Shown here one piece after another: positions 37,693 to 46,549 of a stretch of 64,000 nt of DNA. Origin of the DNA: Lysinibacter cavernae. Lineage in GTDB: Bacteria > Actinomycetota > Actinomycetes > Actinomycetales > Microbacteriaceae. The notes under the pieces are model-generated. The model did not search any database. It worked only from the letters and a program-made list of their open reading frames with translations, and had not been told where the DNA came from. Numbering within the stretch: the first letter of the stretch is position 1; each line of letters opens with the position of its first letter. A program made the position numbers and the translations under genes. The stretch is taken from assembly GCF_011758565.1 (NCBI RefSeq), contig NZ_JAAMOX010000001.1, forward strand, positions 1,403,838 through 1,467,837, given 5' to 3'.

Positions 37693-37820
37693 CCAGGCCT
37701 GCGGAAATCCAGTCGCCTGCTGCGCGCGCTGACAACAAAGAACACTCACAATTGACCGGCAACCGAGCCTGCCAACACATCCTGTTCTCGCCCCATTCTC
37801 AAACGCTGGACTGTGTGTTA

Positions 37821-37850
37821 TTGTTTTCACTTAATAGTGGTATATACCAT
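37821..37850 (+). promoter_or_regulatory. PTS operon promoter with palindromic operator
   Basis: TGGTATATACCA (37838-37849) is a perfect 12-bp palindrome of the GntR/HutC-type operator form. It overlaps a possible -10 (TACCAT, 37845-37850) that is 18 bp from TTGTTT (37821-37826). The likely ligand is the UTRA-type GntR protein at 40876-41622. Confidence 0.65.
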
Positions 37851-37869
37851 TGATGAGTTGGAGGTCACA

Positions 37870-39351
37870 GTGGACATCTTGTTATCAATCTTGGAAGGCG
37901 TCGCCAACAATATTTTCAGTCAGGTCCCGATCCTGATTGGCCTTATTGCATGCCTCGGCCTTATTTTGCAGCGCAAACCGATCGAGGACGTGGTCGGCGG
38001 CACCATTCGAGCAATCGTTGGTGTGGTCATCCTCACGATCGGTATCGACATCTTCGTTGGCGGACTCGTCGCCTTCCAAGCGGTCGTATCCAGCGCGTTT
38101 GGGCTTGAACCGCCCAAATCAGAAAGCACGCTCAACGAGTTCCTCGCAGGCCCAGGGTCGGTTGTTCCGCTCATCATCGCGGTCGGATTCCTCATCCACC
38201 TGATTGTTGTGCGCATCTTCCCCGCCGCACGCTACGTGTACCTCACCGGGCACCTCATGCTCTGGATGAGCATCGTGATCGCGGCATCCCTCATCGAGGC
38301 CTTTGGCGATGTTGAACCATGGATTCTTGTTGTCGCCTCTGCGCTCATCATTGCCTGCTACTGGACGCTGCAGCCGCTCTGGATTGCCCCGCTCATGAAA
38401 AAGCTGATGGGCCACGACCAGTTTGGTCTCGCCCACACCGACTCAACCATCGGGCTGCTCTCCGGATACGGCGCGAAGGCGCTTAAGCTTGGGAACCCGG
38501 AAAAGCACGACTCGGAGAAGCTCAAACTGCCACGGCAAATTTCGTTCTTCAAAGACATCAACGTCTCGACCGCGCTGGTCATCAGCGTCATCATGCTCAT
38601 CGCTATCGCCTTTGCCGACGCAAACGTAGTCAGCGAACAAATGGGCGACTCGAGCCTGCTCCCCTGGGCTTGGGGCCTGCTGCAGGCGCTTCGCTTTGCC
38701 GCGGGTATCGCGATTCTGCTTTTTGGCGTTCGCACCTTCCTCGCCGAGATCATCCCGGCGTTCAAGGGCATCGCTGACAAGCTACTCCCGGGCACCAAGC
38801 CAGCACTTGACATCCCCGTCACCTTCCCGAAGGCACCTACGGCCGTGATGATCGGATTCCTGAGCTCAACGGTCGTCTTCCTCATCTTCATGATGGTCTT
38901 CGCCTCGGCTGGTTGGTTTGTGCTTGTCCCGCCAATGATCATGCTGTTCTTTGGTGGTGGCGCCGGTGGCGTCTTTGGCAACGCCGTTGCAGGATGGCGC
39001 GGCGCGGTCTTCGGTGGCGTCGTCAACGGCATCGTCCTGAGCCTCGGCCAGTGGATCAGCTGGGGACTCTACAGCGCAACCGCTCCTGAGCTGGCCGCCC
39101 TCGCGGACGCCGACTGGTACGGGGTCGGTTGGACGCTCCTCGGCCTCGGTTCGGTCCTCGCTCCCCTCGGAGAGTTTGGCATCTGGATCATCGCCGGCGG
39201 CGTTGTCGCTATCACCTGCGTCATCCTCGTTATCCTCGGCAAGCGCCAACGTACCGCGCAGCGGAACGAGGCAAACGCCGCAAACGAAACAACCTCAACA
39301 CGCCAAACCGACGCTGCGGCTGACGCTCAGCCCGACGCAGCAACCAACTAA
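37870..39351 (+). CDS. PTS ascorbate/galactitol-type IIC component
   Basis: From GTG 37870, with GGAGG 5 bases upstream, it has 493 residues. At least ten hydrophobic segments are visible, with G-L-I-L-Q-R-K-P near 33, D-T-I-G-L-L-type (D-S-T-I-G-L-L-S-G) near 205 and F-F-G-G-G-A-G-G-V-F-G-N-A near 365, as in UlaA. The last 45 residues are a polar, Asn/Ala/Asp-rich tail. It carries the sugar across the membrane with phosphorylation. No ascorbate-breakdown genes are nearby, so the substrate is uncertain. Confidence 0.9.
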   Translation: MDILLSILEGVANNIFSQVPILIGLIACLGLILQRKPIEDVVGGTIRAIVGVVILTIGIDIFVGGLVAFQAVVSSAFGLEPPKSESTLNEFLAGPGSVVPLIIAVGFLIHLIVVRIFPAARYVYLTGHLMLWMSIVIAASLIEAFGDVEPWILVVASALIIACYWTLQPLWIAPLMKKLMGHDQFGLAHTDSTIGLLSGYGAKALKLGNPEKHDSEKLKLPRQISFFKDINVSTALVISVIMLIAIAFADANVVSEQMGDSSLLPWAWGLLQALRFAAGIAILLFGVRTFLAEIIPAFKGIADKLLPGTKPALDIPVTFPKAPTAVMIGFLSSTVVFLIFMMVFASAGWFVLVPPMIMLFFGGGAGGVFGNAVAGWRGAVFGGVVNGIVLSLGQWISWGLYSATAPELAALADADWYGVGWTLLGLGSVLAPLGEFGIWIIAGGVVAITCVILVILGKRQRTAQRNEANAANETTSTRQTDAAADAQPDAATN

Positions 39352-39359
39352 GGAGCATC

Positions 39360-39662
39360 ATGACCACCCGACCAGAACCCCTCGAAGTACTTGCCGTTTG
39401 CGGCCTTGGTATGGGGACAAGCCTGATTCTGAAGATGACCGCCGATACCGTGTTCGACAGGCTCGGCATCCGAGCGCGCGTCACCAACACCGACCTGTCG
39501 AGCGCGCGCGGCATGAGCGTTGACGTCCTGGTTGGCCAGGGAATGCACATGAGTGAGCTGGTAGGAATGGCCCCCGTCGTGGTAACCGTTGATGACTTCA
39601 TCGACGACGCAGCCCTCGAAGCCAAGCTTGTGCCTGCCCTCACCGAGCAGGGATGGCTCTAA
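39360..39662 (+). CDS. PTS ascorbate-type IIB component
   Basis: A protein of 100 residues with the phosphocysteine loop C-G-L-G-M-G-T-S (Cys14). It passes phosphate from IIA to the sugar. It starts 9 bases after IIC and its stop overlaps the IIA start (TAATG). Confidence 0.92.
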   Translation: MTTRPEPLEVLAVCGLGMGTSLILKMTADTVFDRLGIRARVTNTDLSSARGMSVDVLVGQGMHMSELVGMAPVVVTVDDFIDDAALEAKLVPALTEQGWL

Positions 39663-40102
39663 TGGCGGGGAACGCTCTCGTAGCCTCCGCCGTTGGGACG
39701 GCATCCGGATGGGAGGACGCAACGCTCCAGAGCGCGGCGCTCCTCGTGAATATCGGAGCTGCCAACGCCGACTACCCGCAGGCCTGCGTCGACTCGGTGC
39801 ATGCCAACGGTCCGTACATTGTGCTCACGAAGGGTCTCGCGCTTGCACACGCAAGGCCAGAGGCAGGAGCCCTCGGCAGGGGCCTTTCGCTCCTCCGGCT
39901 GGAGCAGCCGGTTGAGTTTGGGCACCAAAGCAACGATCCTGTTGACCTCGTGCTGTCGTTCTGCGCGCTCGAAGGCGGCGGGCATCTTGAGGTCATCCAG
40001 AACCTCGCGATTGCGCTGCAGAAGGGTCTCGCGAACGAGCTGAGGACCGCGGAGCCCTCCGCCCTCGACGCACTGCTTGAGGGGGTTCTGAACCGTGAGT
40101 AA
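39662..40102 (+). CDS. PTS mannitol/ascorbate-type IIA component
   Basis: A protein of 146 residues with the active His63 in L-A-L-A-H-A-R-P. The start at 39662 overlaps the IIB stop; an ATG at 39653 would add three residues. It accepts phosphate from HPr. Confidence 0.88.
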   Translation: MAGNALVASAVGTASGWEDATLQSAALLVNIGAANADYPQACVDSVHANGPYIVLTKGLALAHARPEAGALGRGLSLLRLEQPVEFGHQSNDPVDLVLSFCALEGGGHLEVIQNLAIALQKGLANELRTAEPSALDALLEGVLNRE

Positions 40103-40901
40103 CGTCGCTGTGCCCTCCGACAGCAACGCACAGGAGGCCCTCACCGAGTTTGGGAATGAGATTTCCGCGCTGGTCAACCGGGTGATCGAGGGGAACCGAG
40201 AGACCGTCACCAAGGCGGCCGACCGCATCCGGCACACCCTCGACAACGGCGGGGTCGTGTACACCGCCGGGGCAGGTCATTCGCTCGCCGCCGTTATGGA
40301 AACCTTCTTCCGCGCGGGTGGCCTCGCGCCCGTCCGTCCGCTCTGGCACGCCGACGTCCTGCCGTTCAACGGGGCGGCGCTGTCAACGCAGGCAGAGCGC
40401 ACGCCTGGGCTCGGCCGTTCGGTGATCGACGCATCCACCGTCGAGGCAAGGGACACGGTTGTCTTGTTTTCAACCTCTGGCATCAACCCGTACCCGCTCG
40501 AGATTGCGCTCGGTGCCCGTGAGCGTGGGGCGACCGTGATCGCGGTCACGTCAGTAGGCGCTTCCCAGCTGGCGCCGCAGCGCGCCGGCCAGCGGCTCTT
40601 CGAGATCGCGGATGTTGTGCTCGACACGCTCGTACCCTCTGGCGACGCGAGCTGGCCGGTTGGTGGCACTTCGGTGACGGCGCCCGTCTCATCGATCACA
40701 AATACCGTGCTCTGGGACTGCGTACTCGTTGCGCTCTACGAAGCAGACCCGAGCCTACCGGTGTGGCGGAGCGCAAACATCGCAACCGCAGGCTCGAGCA
40801 ATGACGACCTCATGGCGCACTACGCCGAGCGAATCCCGGAGATGCTCGCGGCAGACCCTGCCAGGCGAGCAGCAGTTACTGCGGCGACGAAATCTCAGTA
40901 G
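40095..40901 (+). CDS. SIS-domain (UPF0309-like) sugar isomerase-type protein
   Basis: A protein of 268 residues starting at GTG 40095, overlapping IIA by 8 bases. The SIS fold is shown by Y-T-A-G-A-G-H-S, V-L-F-S-T-S-G-I-N-P and V-L-D-T-L-V-P-S-G-D-A, which match the UPF0309 pattern. It probably acts on the phosphosugar made by the PTS. Its last 26 bases overlap the convergent GntR gene. Confidence 0.85.
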   Translation: MSNVAVPSDSNAQEALTEFGNEISALVNRVIEGNRETVTKAADRIRHTLDNGGVVYTAGAGHSLAAVMETFFRAGGLAPVRPLWHADVLPFNGAALSTQAERTPGLGRSVIDASTVEARDTVVLFSTSGINPYPLEIALGARERGATVIAVTSVGASQLAPQRAGQRLFEIADVVLDTLVPSGDASWPVGGTSVTAPVSSITNTVLWDCVLVALYEADPSLPVWRSANIATAGSSNDDLMAHYAERIPEMLAADPARRAAVTAATKSQ

Positions 40902-41622
40902 AGAGCTCGTAGCGGTCCGCCCGATAGGCGGACACCGTGTACTCCACCTTGCGACCGTGCCACGTGCTCGTTCTCGTGAGGTGGAGTACGGCATCGCCCT
41001 GCTCAGCCCCCAAGAGTTTCGCGCTCTCCGCGTCGAGGTTTTTGGCCTGAATCGTCTGGGTTCCCGACGCAAACACGATGCTCTCGCTTCGCCAGAGGAA
41101 GTCGTACAGCGACGCATCCTCAAGGTCGGCTGCCGTCAGTTTCGGCGCAACGGAGGCATCCAAATGCACGCGCTCAAGGGCCATCGGCTCACCGTCGGCA
41201 AGGCGCAGCCGGACGATTCGGAAGATCTCGGCCCCGGGTGCAAGGTCTAGCTGCTGCTTAATAATTGGCTGCGGCGTCTCACGCACAAACTCGAGGATGC
41301 GCGACCCCGCCTGCATGCCCCTGACCGTCATATCGTGCGTAAACGAGGTCAGGGTGATGGGCAACCGGATGCTCGGCGACGACACAAACGTGCCCAAGCC
41401 AACCTTGCGCTCGATGCGGCCCTCCTCGACGAGGTCGGAAAGCACCCGGCGGGCCGTCATCCGCGACATCCCGAACTCTGCGGCCAGGTCGCGCTCAGAG
41501 GGGATGGGGTCGCCAACCGTCAGGCTGCTGTCAATATGCTCGATGAGCACCGATTTCAGCCACTGGTATTTTGGTTCACCAGGGCGGGCGGAACGGGTTG
41601 CTGCCCTCGTCAATTCGGTCAT
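40876..41622 (-). CDS. GntR-family regulator, HutC/UTRA subfamily
   Basis: From ATG 41622 it has 248 residues. The winged helix has P-I-P-S-E-R-D-L-A-A-E-F-G-M-S-R-M-T-A-R-R, and a UTRA ligand domain follows (L-E-R-V-H-L, G-T-Q-T-I-Q-A). It likely binds a phosphosugar. Convergent with and overlapping the PTS operon, it is the best candidate for the protein that binds the palindrome at 37838. Confidence 0.9.
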   Translation of the reverse strand: MTELTRAATRSARPGEPKYQWLKSVLIEHIDSSLTVGDPIPSERDLAAEFGMSRMTARRVLSDLVEEGRIERKVGLGTFVSSPSIRLPITLTSFTHDMTVRGMQAGSRILEFVRETPQPIIKQQLDLAPGAEIFRIVRLRLADGEPMALERVHLDASVAPKLTAADLEDASLYDFLWRSESIVFASGTQTIQAKNLDAESAKLLGAEQGDAVLHLTRTSTWHGRKVEYTVSAYRADRYELSTEISSPQ

Positions 41623-41680
41623 CTGAACCTCACCTCGAACGCCCTCGTCCACTCCGCGCACCACCAGTCACGACGACCGT

Positions 41681-42439
41681 CTAGCGAACCGGGTTCTGCA
41701 GCGTGCCGATACCAGAGATTTCAACCTCAAGGCTGTCGCCAGCCACAATCGGCCCAACGCCAGCAGGGGTTCCCGTGAGGATCACGTCGCCGGGCAACAT
41801 GGTCCAGACGCTTGATGAATAAGCGATGATGTCGGCGATCTTGTGAATCATGAGTGACGTTGGCGCATCCTGCTTGACCTCGCCGTTGACGCGGGTCGTG
41901 AGCTGGGCAGAATCAACATCAAACTCGGTCTCGATGACCGGTCCGAGTGGGCAGAACGTGTCAAAGCCCTTGCCGCGCGCCCACTGTCCGTCTGCGTATT
42001 GCAGGTCGCGAGCCGTGACATCAACGGCAACGGTGTAGCCAAAGACGTAGTCGAGCGCGTTCTCGGCCGACACATTCTTGGCGATGCGGCCGATCACGAT
42101 GGCAAGCTCGCCCTCAAACTCAACACGATCCGACTGGGGAGGGCGCACAATGGTGTCTCCAGGCCCAATGACCGAGGTGTTTGGCTTGAGGAACAGCAGC
42201 GGTGCTTCTGGGGCGGTACCACCCATTTCTGCCGCGTGGTCCTGGTAATTTTTGCCAACGCAGACGACCTTCGAGCGAGGGATGACCGGGGCCAGCAGGG
42301 TCACGTCGGCAAGCGGAATCCGCTCCCCCGTTGTGTCGAACCCGGCAAACATCGGGTCGTTGGCGAGCACAACAACTTCGCCGTCGTCAACGATGCCATA
42401 GGCGATGTCCTCGTCGTGACTGAATCGGATAATCTGCAT
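41681..42439 (-). CDS. Fumarylacetoacetate hydrolase (FAH) family protein
   Basis: A protein of 252 residues with V-G-K-N-Y-Q-D-H-A, the metal-ligand E-F-E-G-E-L-A-I-V-I-G, and T-G-T-P-A-G-V-G, as in FAHD-type hydrolases/decarboxylases of 2-oxo acids. It is the last gene of a leuB-ilvE-FAH run. In many actinobacteria this gene directly precedes gltX; here gltX is about 29 kb away. Confidence 0.9.
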   Translation of the reverse strand: MQIIRFSHDEDIAYGIVDDGEVVVLANDPMFAGFDTTGERIPLADVTLLAPVIPRSKVVCVGKNYQDHAAEMGGTAPEAPLLFLKPNTSVIGPGDTIVRPPQSDRVEFEGELAIVIGRIAKNVSAENALDYVFGYTVAVDVTARDLQYADGQWARGKGFDTFCPLGPVIETEFDVDSAQLTTRVNGEVKQDAPTSLMIHKIADIIAYSSSVWTMLPGDVILTGTPAGVGPIVAGDSLEVEISGIGTLQNPVR

Positions 42440-42478
42440 GACTTACTTTCTGCCGTGGTTACATCGAAAAAATGAGCT

Positions 42479-42508
42479 GCGGCCCCACCCGCTGAGGGGT
42501 CGGGCCGC
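42479..42508 (-). terminator. Hairpin after ilvE
   Basis: GCGGCCC pairs with GGGCCGC, with an inner CACCC/GGGGT pairing, just 3' of the ilvE stop. It may only partly separate ilvE from the FAH gene. Confidence 0.6.
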
Positions 42509-42514
42509 TGCCGG

Positions 42515-43621
42515 TTAAGCGTCGAGGCGCGTCATCCAGCCGTGGCGGTCTTGGCGACGACCGTATTGGATGTCTGTGAGTTCTTCGCGCAGCGACAGGG
42601 TGAGTTCGCCAGCTGGCGCGTTGGGGTCACCGACCGAGAAGTCGGCTCCCTTAAGCTCGTTGATCGGGGTGACAACCGCCGCGGTTCCGCAGGCAAAGGC
42701 CTCAACGATATCGCCGTTGGTGAACCCCTCTTTCCACTCGTTGATCGAGATGGGGCGTTCTTCAACCTCAAGCCCGCGGTCTTTTGCCAGCTGGATGATG
42801 CTCGCGCGGGTCACACCGTGCAGGATGTTGCCGTTGAGGTTCGGCGTGAGCAGGTTGCCGTCCTTCTTCACGAAGAACACGTTCATGCCGCCAAGCTCGT
42901 CAATGTACTCCTGAGTAACGGCGTCAAGGAAGAGCACCTGCGAGCAACCGTTCTCCGCGGCCTCCATCTGAGGAAGCAGCGATGACGCGTAGTTTCCGCC
43001 GCACTTGGCCTCGCCAGTTCCGCCGCGTCCGGCACGAGAGTACTCGGTCGATAGCCAGATCGAAACCGGCTTCACGCCACCGGCGAAGTAGGGGCCAGCA
43101 GGACTCGCGATGACCATGTAGCTCGCCTTCTGGGCCGAGCGCACGCCGAGGAAACTCTCATTGGCGATCATGAACGGGCGAATGTAGAGGCTCATGTCTT
43201 CGCCTGATGGCACCCAGTCACCATCAACCGCGATGAGCTCGCGAAGCGACTGGACAAAGTCCTCAACCGAGAGCTCTGGTAGCGCGAGGCGCTTGGCTGA
43301 CAGCTGCAGTCTCTTGCCGTTCGCCTCAGGGCGGAACGTCCAGATCGAGCCGTCCTCGTGACGGTAGGCCTTGAGCCCCTCGAAGATCTCCTGGGCGTAG
43401 TGCAACACCGACGCGGCCGGGTCCATCTGAATCGGCCCGTAGGGCACGACCTGCGCGTTGGTCCAGCCATCCTCAAGCGTCCAGTCGATGCTCACCATGT
43501 GATCGGTGAAGTGCTTGCCAAAGCCGGGCTCGGCGAGGATAGCCTCGCGCTGGGCGTCGGGCACTGGCGCCGCCGGGTGCGAAACGGTGAACGAAAGCGG
43601 TGCGGTGGTTGTTGCGGTCAT
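42515..43621 (-). CDS. ilvE: Branched-chain amino acid aminotransferase
   Basis: A protein of 368 residues of fold-type IV. The PLP lysine is in G-E-A-K-C-G-G-N-Y-A, and the segments L-H-Y-A-Q-E-I-F-E-G-L-K-A-Y and G-T-A-A-V-V-T-P fit the BCAT-2 group. It makes Leu, Ile and Val from their keto acids. It lies 44 bp after leuB, so the two form a leucine biosynthesis unit. Confidence 0.96.
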   Translation of the reverse strand: MTATTTAPLSFTVSHPAAPVPDAQREAILAEPGFGKHFTDHMVSIDWTLEDGWTNAQVVPYGPIQMDPAASVLHYAQEIFEGLKAYRHEDGSIWTFRPEANGKRLQLSAKRLALPELSVEDFVQSLRELIAVDGDWVPSGEDMSLYIRPFMIANESFLGVRSAQKASYMVIASPAGPYFAGGVKPVSIWLSTEYSRAGRGGTGEAKCGGNYASSLLPQMEAAENGCSQVLFLDAVTQEYIDELGGMNVFFVKKDGNLLTPNLNGNILHGVTRASIIQLAKDRGLEVEERPISINEWKEGFTNGDIVEAFACGTAAVVTPINELKGADFSVGDPNAPAGELTLSLREELTDIQYGRRQDRHGWMTRLDA

Positions 43622-43665
43622 GATGACTACTTCCTACAGGTTCAAGGAGGTGAATAACGTGTGTG

Positions 43666-44739
43666 CTACGCGCGCTGGGTCACGGATGCGGTGATGCGCT
43701 GCGCGATACGGTCGCCAATTTCGCTGGTGCGTGAGGCCTGGCCGTTGCGCTCGGCTACATCTGCGGCAACGGCGTCGCGAATTTGGGCGGCCTGCTCGGG
43801 GAGGCCCAGGTGGTCAAGCATCATGGCAACCGAAAGGATTGCCGCCGAGGGATCGGCTTTCTGCTGGCCTGCAATGTCCGGAGCGGAACCGTGAACCGGT
43901 TCGAACATGCTTGGGAAGTCACCGTCAGGGTTGATGTTGCCTGAGGCGGCGAGACCGATGCCGCCGCTGATTGCGCCTGCGAGGTCGGTGAGAATATCGC
44001 CAAAGAGGTTATCCGTAACGATGACATCAAATCTAGCAGGATCGGTCACCAAAAATATAGTTGCCGCGTCGACGTGTAGGTAGTCAACGGTGACGTCGGG
44101 GTACTGGGCTGCAACGGCATCCACGTGACGCTTCCACAGGGCGCCCGCGAAGACCAGCACGTTGGTCTTATGCACGAGCGTGAGCTTCTTTGCCGGGCGC
44201 GACTGCGCAAGTTCGAAGGCGTAGCGTACAACGCGGTCGACGCCGTGCGCGGTGTTGATCGACACCTCGTTGGCAATCTCGTGGGGCGTGCCTGCGCGGA
44301 TGGCGCCGCCGTTGCCAACGTAGGGTCCCTCTGTTCCTTCTCGAACGACAACAAAATCGACGTCGCCCGGGTTGCTCAGCGGCGAGGATTCTCCCGGCAG
44401 CAGGATGCTCGGACGCACGTTGGCGTAGTGGTCAAGCGAAAAACGCAGCTTGAGCAGCAGACCACGCTCGATGTTGGCGTTTGCGAGGCGGGGGTCGCCA
44501 GGGGCGCCGCCAACAGCTCCGAGCAAAATCACGTCATTCTGCTTGATAGCGTCGAGGTCTTCGTCGGTCAGGGTGTCGCCGGTCTCGAGGTAGCGGGCGG
44601 CTCCGAGCGAGAAGTGTGTGCGTTCGATCGCGACGTCGGTGCCGACGAGCACGGCATCCAGTACCTTATTGGCCTCGGTAATGACTTCTGGGCCGATTCC
44701 ATCACCGGGGATAACGGCCAGTTTGATCTGTCGGGTCAC
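43666..44739 (-). CDS. leuB: 3-isopropylmalate dehydrogenase
   Basis: A protein of 357 residues with [10 protein letters not shown] at the start, V-R-E-G-T-E-G-P-Y in the middle, [11 protein letters not shown], and the NAD-binding V-H-G-S-A-P-D-I-A near 278. It carries out the oxidative decarboxylation step of leucine biosynthesis. Confidence 0.95.
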   Translation of the reverse strand: MTRQIKLAVIPGDGIGPEVITEANKVLDAVLVGTDVAIERTHFSLGAARYLETGDTLTDEDLDAIKQNDVILLGAVGGAPGDPRLANANIERGLLLKLRFSLDHYANVRPSILLPGESSPLSNPGDVDFVVVREGTEGPYVGNGGAIRAGTPHEIANEVSINTAHGVDRVVRYAFELAQSRPAKKLTLVHKTNVLVFAGALWKRHVDAVAAQYPDVTVDYLHVDAATIFLVTDPARFDVIVTDNLFGDILTDLAGAISGGIGLAASGNINPDGDFPSMFEPVHGSAPDIAGQQKADPSAAILSVAMMLDHLGLPEQAAQIRDAVAADVAERNGQASRTSEIGDRIAQRITASVTQRA

Positions 44740-44804
44740 TTCTGCTCCTGCTACTCATCGCGGACTCAATCGAACTTCTCTAGCCTACTCCCCGATTCAG
44801 CAGC

Positions 44805-44874
44805 CTCGTGGGGCGCGTATTCGCTCGTGGGGTGCAAAATTCTGCACCCCACGAGCGAATACGCACCCCGCGAG
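44805..44874. repeat. GTGGGGTGC palindromic element, copy 2
   Basis: Thirty-two-base arms with two mismatches around a 6-base loop. The inner arms read GCTCGTGGGGTGCA and TGCACCCCACGAGC. It sits between the end of the MFS gene and the leuB promoter and could also act as a terminator. Confidence 0.9.
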
Positions 44875-44880
44875 CGGGCG

Positions 44881-46425
44881 TTACTTGGTCAGTACGGGTT
44901 CCGCCTGCGGGCGAAGCGTGCGCCACGCAACAACGGCCGCCGCGACCATGAGGATTGCCCCGAGCATCGAGGTCAGGCCAACGCCGCTCTCGAAGGCGTG
45001 CGTTGCCGCGGCCATGACCTCGTCGCCGAGCGAGCCGCCGACACGCTCCGAAACGTTATGGGCTCCGGCAAGCGTTTCGCTGGCGATGGCTCCGTCGGCT
45101 GGGCTCAGGGCCGAAGGCAGCTTCAACTCCGAACGGTAGTTGGCCGTGAGGATGCCGCCAAGCAGCGCCGTCCCGAGTACGGCACCAACCTCGTAGGCGG
45201 TTTCGGAGAGCGCGGATGCCGCCCCCGCTTTATTGGCGGGAGCCTCGGCAAGGATGAGGTCGTTCGAGATTGTTTCGGCCGCGCCGATTCCGGCACCGAG
45301 CATCGCGAAGGCGAGCATCATCCGGCCGACGCTTGGGTCGCTCGGCGCAACCGCTATAAGAAGGTAGGCCGCCGCGGAAACGAGCAGGCCGATCGGCACG
45401 AGGATGGTCGGCGGCACGCGCCTCGCGATTGGCACGATTGCCAACCCAAACACGATCATGATGATCATGCCAGGCAGCAGCACGAGGCCGGCGGCAACCG
45501 GGTCAAGTCCAAGCACGATTTGCAGGTGCTGCGACACAAAGAAGAGGAACCCAACGAGCGCGATAACGCTCAGCAGGTTGACGAGAATCGCGCCGCTGAA
45601 CATTCCGTTCTTAAAGAGGCGAACTTCGAGCAGCGGGATTGGCCGCCGCAGTTGGCGACGCACAAAGAGGTACCCAACGGCCAAGCCGGCAACGAGGAAT
45701 GCAACACCGAGCACGTCGAAGCCCTCGCTCGCAAAGTGCTTGATCGCGTAGACAACGCCAAACATTGCGACCATCGACAGCAGGATGCTGAGGGGGTCAA
45801 TTGGGCCCGGGTTTGGATCGCGCGACTCGCGCACAAGCAGCGGCACGAGGATGAGCATGGGTACGAGTACCGGAACGGCGATCAGGAAGACTGAGCCCCA
45901 GGGGAAGTTCGCCAGCAGGAGCCCACCAACGAGCGGGCCCATGGCAGAGCCCGCCGCAAATCCACTCGCCCAAATGGCGATGGCGAGCCGGCGCTGTTCG
46001 CGGTCGCGGAACGTGCTGCGCAGGAGCGACATCGTCGACGGCATGAGCATCGCGCCAAAGAAACCGAGGAAGGCCCTGGCAAGGATGAGCTGAAACGCGG
46101 TCTCTGAGAATGTTGCGAGCACCGAGATGACAGCAAAGCCGGTCGCGCCGATGAGCAGGAGCTTGCGGCGGCCAAAGCGGTCGCCCATGCTTCCCATAGT
46201 GACGAGAAGACCGGCGAGGACAAGTGGGTATGCGTCAATAATCCACAGTTGCTCGGTTGCCGACGGCTGCAGGGCCTCCGCGATTTGTGGCAGCGCAAAG
46301 CTGAGGACCGTGTTATCAACCGACACCAGCAGCACGGGCAGCATGAGGGCCGCGAGTGCAATCCATTCTTTGGCTCCCGCGCGCTCTGGTGACGCGACGT
46401 TGCTGAGACGGGATGGGCGAGACAC
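44881..46425 (-). CDS. DHA2-type MFS multidrug exporter
   Basis: A protein of 514 residues with about fourteen hydrophobic segments. M-G-S-M-G-D-R-F-G-R-R-K is in loop 2-3, and M-P-S-T-M-S-L-L-R-S-T-F is the typical helix 4/5 region of EmrB/QacA-like proteins. It probably exports drugs or toxic compounds using protons. The divergent TetR gene at 46550 and the palindrome between them point to inducible expression. Confidence 0.9.
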   Translation of the reverse strand: MSRPSRLSNVASPERAGAKEWIALAALMLPVLLVSVDNTVLSFALPQIAEALQPSATEQLWIIDAYPLVLAGLLVTMGSMGDRFGRRKLLLIGATGFAVISVLATFSETAFQLILARAFLGFFGAMLMPSTMSLLRSTFRDREQRRLAIAIWASGFAAGSAMGPLVGGLLLANFPWGSVFLIAVPVLVPMLILVPLLVRESRDPNPGPIDPLSILLSMVAMFGVVYAIKHFASEGFDVLGVAFLVAGLAVGYLFVRRQLRRPIPLLEVRLFKNGMFSGAILVNLLSVIALVGFLFFVSQHLQIVLGLDPVAAGLVLLPGMIIMIVFGLAIVPIARRVPPTILVPIGLLVSAAAYLLIAVAPSDPSVGRMMLAFAMLGAGIGAAETISNDLILAEAPANKAGAASALSETAYEVGAVLGTALLGGILTANYRSELKLPSALSPADGAIASETLAGAHNVSERVGGSLGDEVMAAATHAFESGVGLTSMLGAILMVAAAVVAWRTLRPQAEPVLTK

Positions 46426-46481
46426 GATGAAACTCCTGGAGATCGGTGTTTGGCGGCGGCGGCCGCAAACGGGAACCGTAT

Positions 46482-46507
46482 TACTATACCGTCTACCCGG
46501 TACAGTA
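46482..46507. promoter_or_regulatory. TetR-type operator between exporter and regulator
   Basis: TACTATACCG (46482-46491) and CGGTACAGTA (46498-46507) form an inverted repeat with 9 of 10 matches and a 6-base centre. It lies in the 124-bp gap between the divergent genes. Confidence 0.7.
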
Positions 46508-46549
46508 GCCTAGTGGGGTCAGAAGAATTTAAGGAAAAGGACAGCTAGC

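Noticed and set aside
41623-41680. Second copy of the PTS operator in front of the UTRA regulator
   Set aside because: No TGGTATATACCA-like palindrome is present in this gap.
44125-45894. A 589-codon plus-strand frame across leuB, the palindrome and the exporter
   Set aside because: It translates straight through the 70-bp palindrome and two supported genes; composition is Arg/His/Asn-rich.
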